Positions 58,348 to 64,000 of a stretch of 64,000 nucleotides of DNA are shown piece after piece (the stretch's first letter is position 1; each line of letters begins with the position of its first letter). The notes under the pieces are model-generated. The model worked only from the letters and a program-made list of their open reading frames with translations. It was not told the DNA's origin and did no database searches. Origin of the DNA: an uncultured Oscillospiraceae bacterium (GTDB lineage Bacteria > Bacillota > Clostridia > Oscillospirales > Oscillospiraceae). The stretch covers positions 110,863 to 174,862 of the forward strand of contig CANRFT010000001.1 in the NCBI GenBank assembly GCA_947629955.1, in the 5' to 3' direction. The translations under genes were made by a program, and so were the position numbers.

Positions 58348-58474
58348 GGCCCATCTCCTCCTTCCTGCACTCGCAGATCTCGCCGGGGTCCAGCCGGTCC
58401 CCGCACCAGGGGCAGACCCGGAACCGGCCCGCCGGCCTCACGCCCCGCCTGGGGGCGACGCAATAGGGTGCCAT
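58280..58474 (-). CDS. Small zinc-ribbon protein
   Basis: FRVCPWCGDRLDPGEICECRKEE; overlaps the next gene. Confidence 0.4.
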   Translation of the reverse strand: MAPYCVAPRRGVRPAGRFRVCPWCGDRLDPGEICECRKEEMGRERAEDRRAAGSDGTHPAGAAG

Positions 58475-58479
58475 GGCCG

Positions 58480-58788
58480 TCACCTCAGCAGGGAAGGGAG
58501 GATCCCCACCAGCACCCCCGTCAGCGCGATGGCCACCGCGACGATCATCAGCACGTCCGCCACGCCCATCCGCTCTCCCTCGTCCACGGGGGAGGTGGGC
58601 GGCGCCACATACCGGACGGTCCGCGGCGTCGTGTCCACCAGCAGCCACATCAGCGCCAGGACGCCGGCGCTGACGGCCATGAACCTCCAGGGGCCCAGCC
58701 ACTCCATCAGGTCCTCCACCGCCAGGGCGTACACCGCGGCCAGGCACAGCGCCGCGCCGGCCCTCCAAACCCCTTTTATCTCTTTCAT
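58480..58788 (-). CDS. Small membrane protein
   Basis: Three hydrophobic segments. Confidence 0.55.
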   Translation of the reverse strand: MKEIKGVWRAGAALCLAAVYALAVEDLMEWLGPWRFMAVSAGVLALMWLLVDTTPRTVRYVAPPTSPVDEGERMGVADVLMIVAVAIALTGVLVGILPSLLR

Positions 58789-58799
58789 CGTGTTCCCTC

Positions 58800-59024
58800 C
58801 TAAACCATGCCCCGGCCCTGCACCAGGGCCTTGGCGATCTCGTCCGTCTCATAGCGGGTCCGGTTCCCCACCCGGACGCCCAGGCCGTGCTGGCGCACCC
58901 AGGCCCGTGCCGTGTCCCGGCCGGAGCTCAGCTCCCTGGCTACGTCGGTCAGGGTCATCATGCCGCCGTACTCGCCCCGGAGAATTTGGCGCTTCTCCCG
59001 GATTTCGTTATACAAACTACTCAT
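58800..59024 (-). CDS. Small HTH (excisionase/MerR-like) DNA-binding protein
   Basis: MTLTDVARELSSGRDTARAWVRQHGLGVRVGNRTRYETDEIAKAL. Confidence 0.65.
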   Translation of the reverse strand: MSSLYNEIREKRQILRGEYGGMMTLTDVARELSSGRDTARAWVRQHGLGVRVGNRTRYETDEIAKALVQGRGMV

Positions 59025-59053
59025 TTATGTAATCTCCTTTCGTGGTTGATGGT

Positions 59054-59629
59054 TCAAATAGGGATATGGATACCCTCGATGGCGGCCCGCGCCTCCAGCG
59101 CGGCCAGGTAATCTCGCATGGCCCGGACCTGCACGTCGTAGATGGACCGCGGGCAGTCCGGAGTAAAGGCGATGCTTCCGTCATCCCACCGCGCCAGCAT
59201 GTCCTCCAGTTTCCCCAGCCGGATGGACAGTTGCATGCACTCCGCAAGGAACCGGTCTTTGTAGTCCTCGGACTCCATCAGCGGGACCGTAATGGACAGG
59301 GACGGATTGCCGGGCGCACCCTTGTGCTCGTCCGCGCATCTCCGCAGCCGGTCGATCTCCTCCTCCAGCTGCTCGTGCTGCCGCTTCTGGAGCACGTACC
59401 CCTCCAGCTCCCACAGCCTGTTCCTGATATGGTCCAGGCAGATTTTCTGTCCCAGGGCCGCATCGTAGTTGGCCGGGTCCACGCAGGCGGAGCTCTCCGT
59501 CAGAATGAACCCGCTCTCCAGCTTCACGGTCACACGGGTGCATTTGTCGTACACGGTGTCGGCGGTCACTTGTGCCCGCCGCAGCAGGTCGTCGATCTGC
59601 TCCTTGGACACTTTGATGTCGCTCATCAA
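59054..59629 (-). CDS. Phage protein, unknown
   Basis: Good RBS after the repeated operator-like AGTATCTTGAAAGGGTG. Confidence 0.6.
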   Translation of the reverse strand: MMSDIKVSKEQIDDLLRRAQVTADTVYDKCTRVTVKLESGFILTESSACVDPANYDAALGQKICLDHIRNRLWELEGYVLQKRQHEQLEEEIDRLRRCADEHKGAPGNPSLSITVPLMESEDYKDRFLAECMQLSIRLGKLEDMLARWDDGSIAFTPDCPRSIYDVQVRAMRDYLAALEARAAIEGIHIPI

Positions 59630-59652
59630 AATATCACCCTTTCAAGATACTT

Positions 59653-59847
59653 TTAGCTGAAAAAAATTTGGTCTACCTGATCCGGGCTGAATCGGAACAG
59701 ATTGCGGATGGACTGGATCTCGCGTAAAGAAAATTCAGCCCCGCCCGTCTCGTTCAACTTGGCATTGAAGCGCGACAGACTAAGGCCGATATGTTTGGCG
59801 ACATCCTCTTGGGTCATGGCGTTCTCTCTGATTTTCCCCTTCAGCAT
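59653..59847 (-). CDS. Cro-like HTH regulator
   Basis: MTQEDVAKHIGLSLSRFNAKLNETGGAEFSLREIQSIRNLFRF; divergent from the repressor; upstream Met (up to 59877) also possible. Confidence 0.7.
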   Translation of the reverse strand: MLKGKIRENAMTQEDVAKHIGLSLSRFNAKLNETGGAEFSLREIQSIRNLFRFSPDQVDQIFFS

Positions 59848-59934
59848 ATCCGCGTTCATGTGCTCACCACCTTTCACCCTTTCAAGATACTCAGACTATA
59901 GCACACTGTTTTCCATCTGTCAAGATACTTTTTC

Positions 59935-59962
59935 TTGACAACTGAAAATTTTGTGTTATCAT
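59935..59962 (+). promoter_or_regulatory. Promoter of the CI-like repressor
   Basis: TTGACA, 16-bp spacer, TATCAT. Confidence 0.7.
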
Positions 59963-59992
59963 TGAGATACACCGCAAAGGGGGTGTGTTTGA

Positions 59993-60337
59993 ATGACCAT
60001 CGGTGAAAAGATCAAGCGCCATCGGAAGCTGCTGAAACTCACGCAGACAGAGCTTGGTGAGCGGCTTGGCGTCAAAAAGAATGCCGTCAGTAAATGGGAG
60101 TGCGGCCGTGTGGATGACATACCCGCATCTAAAATCAAGGCCATGGCGCAGATCTTTCATGTTCCCCCCTCCTACCTGATCGACGACGATACCGAAGTGT
60201 CCCCGCTGCTCTCCCCCGAAGACGAAGCCCTGCTGTATGCCTACCACAATGCCACCCCCGAAGACCGCGCCATCATCGACAACATCATCCAGCGGTATCT
60301 TCCCCTCGCGGAGAACTCCGTCAAAAAGACCGGGTAA
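59993..60337 (+). CDS. CI-like XRE repressor
   Basis: GEKIKRHRKLLKLTQTELGERLGVKKNAVSKWECGRVDDIPASKIKAMAQIF. Confidence 0.88.
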   Translation: MTIGEKIKRHRKLLKLTQTELGERLGVKKNAVSKWECGRVDDIPASKIKAMAQIFHVPPSYLIDDDTEVSPLLSPEDEALLYAYHNATPEDRAIIDNIIQRYLPLAENSVKKTG

Positions 60338-60377
60338 GATAGTTTATATTTCCGATTATAGAAAGTAGGTATTTTGT

Positions 60378-60707
60378 ATGAAAGAAAAACTCATGGGTGC
60401 CCTCGGCGGCGCCGGCCTTGTTCTCTGGTATCTCCTGGCTCTTGCATTTGTGATTATTCCAATCTGGGCCACCGGCCTCCCTTATTGGGCTCGCATTTTG
60501 ATTTTTGCGGTTATTATGCTCACCGATTGGATCGGGGCCCTTGTTTGTGTTGCCGTATATGCTTATAGCAGTTTTGTGGTTTTAAGCCATCCGTTTGGTA
60601 TTTTTACCGTCGTTTTCTTTGTGGACCTTCTTTTGTACTTGATATTCATGTTCATTCCGACGGTTCTTAAAATAATTTCAATCTACAAAGAGAGCCACAG
60701 TAAATAG
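60378..60707 (+). CDS. Small integral membrane protein (accessory/moron gene)
   Basis: Three to four TM segments; directly downstream of the repressor, visibly AT-richer than surroundings. Confidence 0.65.
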   Translation: MKEKLMGALGGAGLVLWYLLALAFVIIPIWATGLPYWARILIFAVIMLTDWIGALVCVAVYAYSSFVVLSHPFGIFTVVFFVDLLLYLIFMFIPTVLKIISIYKESHSK

Positions 60708-60723
60708 AAAGGAGATCGATACC

Positions 60724-61920
60724 GTGTCACTTCGTGGTGTCCGTGAGGCAGTAAACGCACAAATGCGGTCTGATATTGGAAATAAACAGCTTTACTACAT
60801 TTGTCCCAGTTGTGGCCGACCGTCTCTTATCGAAGAACACGCCTGCAAATGCGGTTATCGGCTGTCCGATATGCTTCCCGTCTACAGGCTTTGCCCTGAC
60901 TGCAAGCGCTTTGTTCCACAGTCTCAGGCCCGGTGTGATTGCGGCCACAGTTTCCCCATGGAGGAGCAACTGCTTCATGTATGCCCCGCCTGCGGGTCTG
61001 TTCTTCCGCTCGATCAGCTGGTTTGTGATTGTGGATATCAATTCTATCCCAAAGCTGCACCCGCCCCTGCCCAGCCTATTCCTGATGGCGATACAGCATC
61101 AAGTAATCCTCCGGCAACCGACCAAGTACATGAGGCAGCCCACACAGAAAATCCAAAACATACTTTGGTAAAGGCAGTGATCTGGTTGCTCAGCATTGTT
61201 GTATATGGCTTTATTGTGGTTTTCTTCCCCTCAACGGAAATTACTAAACTATCCATGCGTAACGGGCTCTTGTTGTATATCCTCGAAATGGCGTTGCTTG
61301 TTGCCACATGCTTTGTTTCCTTCAAGCTATGCAGGCTCGTTGATATGAACACAGCCAATATCAGTCCATCAGCAGATTCAAGTAAGGAATCTCAAAAATC
61401 ACATAGGAGAATAATTAAGGTCCCCCACATCGTCTTATTTATCTTATCCGTTATATCCGTCCTTGTCCTCGGCCCTCGTGGTACGCTTTCTTCTACTGCG
61501 ACAGTTATTATTCAACCGCTGCAAAGCGTAGAATACATCGGGCAAGCGATTGACCGTATCGGCCATAGTGACAGTGGAGACCTTTCAACATGGCGTCCAT
61601 ATGATCCAAATGCCATGGGGCTTACTATCTATGTAAACACTGTGCGTGATACGTTGCGGGAAAACATTCTTTTCACTATTTCAGGTCTAACGTCTGATCA
61701 GCACTCAGACTACCCATTCTGTTCACTGAAGGGTTCTAAAATCGTTCATCACCAAACCTGCCAAATATTGTCCTCTGAGGATTACGCAGATAGAGAAAGG
61801 GTATATTACCGCACGCTACTTGATGCGATAGACCATGGATGCAAATACTGTGAAAAATGTATCTCTATAGAAGACCGTCTGGACGCTCTGAAGGAGGCAA
61901 CGCAGCAGGCCGGCCAATAA
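60724..61920 (+). CDS. Triple zinc-ribbon membrane protein with a segment shared with the giant ejection protein (accessory/moron gene)
   Basis: Three CPxCG/CxCG ribbons, TM segments, 56-aa match to the giant protein, C-terminal CSLKGSKIVHHQTCQI...CKYCEKC metal-binding-like motif. Confidence 0.7.
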   Translation: MSLRGVREAVNAQMRSDIGNKQLYYICPSCGRPSLIEEHACKCGYRLSDMLPVYRLCPDCKRFVPQSQARCDCGHSFPMEEQLLHVCPACGSVLPLDQLVCDCGYQFYPKAAPAPAQPIPDGDTASSNPPATDQVHEAAHTENPKHTLVKAVIWLLSIVVYGFIVVFFPSTEITKLSMRNGLLLYILEMALLVATCFVSFKLCRLVDMNTANISPSADSSKESQKSHRRIIKVPHIVLFILSVISVLVLGPRGTLSSTATVIIQPLQSVEYIGQAIDRIGHSDSGDLSTWRPYDPNAMGLTIYVNTVRDTLRENILFTISGLTSDQHSDYPFCSLKGSKIVHHQTCQILSSEDYADRERVYYRTLLDAIDHGCKYCEKCISIEDRLDALKEATQQAGQ

Positions 61921-61927
61921 CAAAAAT

Positions 61928-61960
61928 AGCGCCGCCCCAGGTGCGCCATCACCCGGAGCG
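61928..61960. repeat. 33-bp direct repeat (hairpin), left copy
   Basis: agcgccgccccaggtgcgccatcacccggagcg, identical to 62523-62555. Confidence 0.9.
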
Positions 61961-61980
61961 AACAAAAAGGAGGTATTTCT

Positions 61981-62253
61981 ATGATGTATCCGTTTTTGAC
62001 CCTGGACGACGACACCGAGATCACCCACTCGGAAATGCTGGCGGACGGCAGCGTGAAGGTGTATATCGAGACGCCGGACGAGAAGGACGGGTTTCACGAC
62101 GCTACCTGTTTTCTGCCGGAGCACCGCTGGGCGCAGGTCCACGGGTATTCCGGTGAGGAGCTGGAGCGGTTCAAACAGATCGTGCGCAATAACGCTCACC
62201 TGATCATGGAGTTTTCGCAGAAGGGCGGGGTGCTGCATGCCGCAAATTTTTAG
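61981..62253 (+). CDS. Small protein paired with a DUF4160-like protein
   Basis: aaaaaggaggt RBS, ORF overlapping the DUF4160-like gene. Confidence 0.6.
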   Translation: MMYPFLTLDDDTEITHSEMLADGSVKVYIETPDEKDGFHDATCFLPEHRWAQVHGYSGEELERFKQIVRNNAHLIMEFSQKGGVLHAANF

Positions 62254-62515
62254 GGTAGGGCCCTATATCGTCTACTTCTGGTCCAACGAGAGCGACCCCT
62301 TGGAGCCGGTCCACGTCCACATCGCGGAGGGCAGGACCACGGCGAACGGCACGAAGGTGTGGATCACCAGCAGCGGCAAGGCCCTGCTGTGCAACAACAA
62401 CGCCAGGATTCCCGGACAGGTGCTGCGGGATCTTCTGCGGGTCATCGAGGCCAACAGCGGCGACATCGTCCGAAAGTGGCTGGACCACTTCGGCCAGATC
62501 GACTACTTCTGCTGA
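62237..62515 (+). CDS. DUF4160-like protein
   Basis: MPQIFRVGPYIVYFWSNESDPLEPVHVHI. Confidence 0.75.
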   Translation: MPQIFRVGPYIVYFWSNESDPLEPVHVHIAEGRTTANGTKVWITSSGKALLCNNNARIPGQVLRDLLRVIEANSGDIVRKWLDHFGQIDYFC

Positions 62516-62517
62516 AT

Positions 62518-62647
62518 AAAAAAGCGCCGCCCCAGGTGCGCCATCACCCGGAGCGGCAATGCGTAATGTATGAGTAGCCAATCAACCACGAAAGGACGCA
62601 CAGCCGCCGCACCTTGCGAGTACAACGCTATGCACACATCACTACGC
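62518..62647 (-). ncRNA. Candidate prophage small RNA with anti-Shine-Dalgarno segment
   Basis: Minus-strand promoter TTGACC-17-TATAAT (62654-62682), 5' hairpin GCAUAGC/GCUGUGC, segment GUCCUUUCGUGGUUGAU, terminator stem GCCGCUCCGGGUG/CACCUGGGGCGGC with U6. Confidence 0.6.
62523..62555. repeat. 33-bp direct repeat (hairpin), right copy; sRNA terminator
   Basis: Identical to 61928-61960; inverted one-mismatch copy at 19063-19095. Confidence 0.9.
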
Positions 62648-62653
62648 CCTTTT

Positions 62654-62682
62654 ATTATACACAAGGGCGGGGAAGGGGTCAA
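62654..62682 (-). promoter_or_regulatory. Minus-strand promoter for the candidate sRNA
   Basis: GGTCAA...ATTATA on + strand = TTGACC-17 bp-TATAAT on minus strand. Confidence 0.65.
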
Positions 62683-62683
62683 G

Positions 62684-63796
62684 ATGGAATATTTCAGAAA
62701 AACCGCCCGGTATAATGGGAAAAAGTATGAGGCCGTCGGCAAGACGGAGCGGGAGGCCACGCTGAAGCTGGGGGAGAAGCTGGCCGCCGCCAAAAGGGGA
62801 GAGGACACCGTCGGCGCCGATATGACGGTGGACACCTGGTATAAGCGGTGGAAGGAGCTGTACAAGGATCCCAAGGGGCTGACATCCAAGAGCCTGGGCA
62901 TGTACGACGAGAAGTACAACAAGTACATCAAGCCCAGGATCGGCGGACTCCGCCTCCGGGAGGTCATGGACGTCCACCTCCAGAGCATCCTCAACGAGCA
63001 GGCCGGCATGTCCCGGTCCCACGTGGAGAAGGTGCGGCGGGTATTGCGTGAGCTGTTCAGCCGTGCCCGGAAGTCCCGCATGATCGTCTACGACCCGGCC
63101 GAGGACCTGACGCTGCCCGCCGTCTCCGAGGGCACCCACCGCTCCATCACGGAGGAGGAGCGGGCGCTCATTCTGGAGGTCGCGGAGACCCACCGGGCCG
63201 GGCTCTGGGTCCTGACGCTGCTGTACACCGGCATGCGTCCCGGAGAGGCCGCCGCGCTGAACTGGGTGGACGTGGACTTTGAGGAGAACGTGATCCGCAT
63301 ACACGCGGCCCTGGAGAGCGGCAGCAACAACATCAAGGCCCCCAAGACGGAGGCCGGCAACCGCGCCATCCCCATGCGCGCCGACCTGGCCCGCCGGCTG
63401 AAGGAGGTAAAGGGCAAGCCCTTTTCTCCCGTCTTTCCCACGCAGAACGGCGGCCGTCAGAACAGCGGCTCCATCGCCCGGCTCTGGCGCTCCTTCAAGC
63501 GGGCTATGGAGATCCGGCTGGGAACCAAGCTCTACCGCAACAAGCTCACCGAGCACAAGGTTGCCCCGGACCTGACCATGTACTGCCTCCGCCACACCTT
63601 TGCCACGGATTGCGCCCGCGCCGGCGTGCCTATCACAGACGTGCGCTGGCTCATGGGCCACAGCGACATATCCACCACCGCGAACATCTACCAGCATCCC
63701 GACATGAACTCGCTGCACAAGACCATCACCAAGCTGGACCAGTTCGCCAAAAAGCAGGCCAAACCCAAGGCGAAAACCAGGGCAGCATCCGGCTGA
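62684..63796 (+). CDS. int: Tyrosine site-specific integrase
   Basis: LTLLYTGMRPGEAAALNWVDVD, CLRHTFATDCARAGVPITDVRWLMGHSDISTTANIY; ATG at 62684 after a purine-rich RBS. Confidence 0.95.
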   Translation: MEYFRKTARYNGKKYEAVGKTEREATLKLGEKLAAAKRGEDTVGADMTVDTWYKRWKELYKDPKGLTSKSLGMYDEKYNKYIKPRIGGLRLREVMDVHLQSILNEQAGMSRSHVEKVRRVLRELFSRARKSRMIVYDPAEDLTLPAVSEGTHRSITEEERALILEVAETHRAGLWVLTLLYTGMRPGEAAALNWVDVDFEENVIRIHAALESGSNNIKAPKTEAGNRAIPMRADLARRLKEVKGKPFSPVFPTQNGGRQNSGSIARLWRSFKRAMEIRLGTKLYRNKLTEHKVAPDLTMYCLRHTFATDCARAGVPITDVRWLMGHSDISTTANIYQHPDMNSLHKTITKLDQFAKKQAKPKAKTRAASG

Positions 63797-63797
63797 T

Positions 63798-63818
63798 GGT
63801 GGAAAACCTGGTGGAACT
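63798..63818. promoter_or_regulatory. Candidate right arm-type integrase site
   Basis: ggtggaaaacctggtggaact, near copy of 20637-20656. Confidence 0.5.
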
Positions 63819-63879
63819 CCGTTTTTTGCATTCGCCCCGGCCCTTGAAACTCCGCCGTTTTCCGGCATTTTCACCCCCT

Positions 63880-63925
63880 GCTTCCCAAGCTGAACACGGG
63901 GGTTCGATTCCCCTCACCTGCTCCA
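63880..63925. repeat. Right att site (duplicate tRNA-Gly 3' end)
   Basis: Identical to 20483-20528. Confidence 0.95.
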
Positions 63926-63928
63926 TTA

Positions 63929-63956
63929 ATGATCCCCCGGCGAAGCCGGGGGATTT
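63929..63956 (+). terminator. Displaced terminator of the host tRNA-Gly transcript
   Basis: gatcccccggcgaagccgggggatttt immediately after the right att. Confidence 0.8.
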
Positions 63957-64000
63957 TCCTAGACGGGCATAGCCCTTTGGTACTAGCGACGCGTCACGTC

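Larger units (their letters stand above)
20529..63925. mobile_element. Complete prophage with podovirus-like morphogenesis genes integrated at tRNA-Gly
   Basis: 46-bp att repeats, integrase next to the right att, full head/lysis/lysogeny gene set; no tape-measure, sheath or tube genes recognised. Confidence 0.93.

Noticed and set aside
62204-62581. Minus-strand ORF overlapping the candidate sRNA terminator
   Set aside because: Antisense to the DUF4160-like gene; starts inside the terminator repeat and has no RBS.
62570-62683. Upstream 38-aa extension of the integrase ORF
   Set aside because: Internal ATG at 62684 has a good RBS and starts the typical integrase N-terminus; the extension overlaps the candidate sRNA.
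20529-63925. Diversity-generating retroelement
   Set aside because: No reverse transcriptase ORF and no TR/VR pair seen near the fibre gene.

Overview
The window is high-GC, Clostridia-like DNA (probably an Oscillospiraceae-type gut Firmicute; taxon is inferred). About 20.4 kb of chromosome is followed by a complete ~43.4 kb prophage. Chromosome: dxr(partial)-rseP-ispG-HAD-polC, a his cluster (fused hisZ-hisG, hisD, hisB, hisH, an LTA-synthase-like gene, hisA, hisF, hisI, hisE), a BI-1 family membrane protein, a secreted copper-amine-oxidase-N-like protein, an XRE regulator and tRNA-Gly(CCC). Prophage: integrated in the 3' end of tRNA-Gly, with a perfect 46-bp att repeat at 20483-20528 and 63880-63925. 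The tyrosine integrase and a lysogeny module with accessory genes lie at the right end. A long leftward operon encodes PcfK/PcfJ-like proteins, an HUH-type Rep, terminase, portal, capsid, fibre, lysis, nozzle-like and ejection proteins, ending in a 3087-aa polyvalent protein. Leading unusual signals: (1) a candidate ~130-nt sRNA antisense to the integrase leader side, with promoter, 5' hairpin, a 14-16 nt segment perfectly complementary to the Shine-Dalgarno leaders of two prophage genes, and a 13-bp terminator; a structural homologue lies on the chromosome; (2) a lysogenic zinc-ribbon/membrane accessory protein sharing an ungapped 56-aa segment (27/56 identities by eye) with the giant ejection protein; (3) palindromic repeat families inserted in frame in host and phage genes and abutting stop codons, reminiscent of Rickettsia palindromic elements; (4) an HUH Rep as the only recognisable replication gene; (5) a tandem sigma-region-4-like protein inside the morphogenesis operon.
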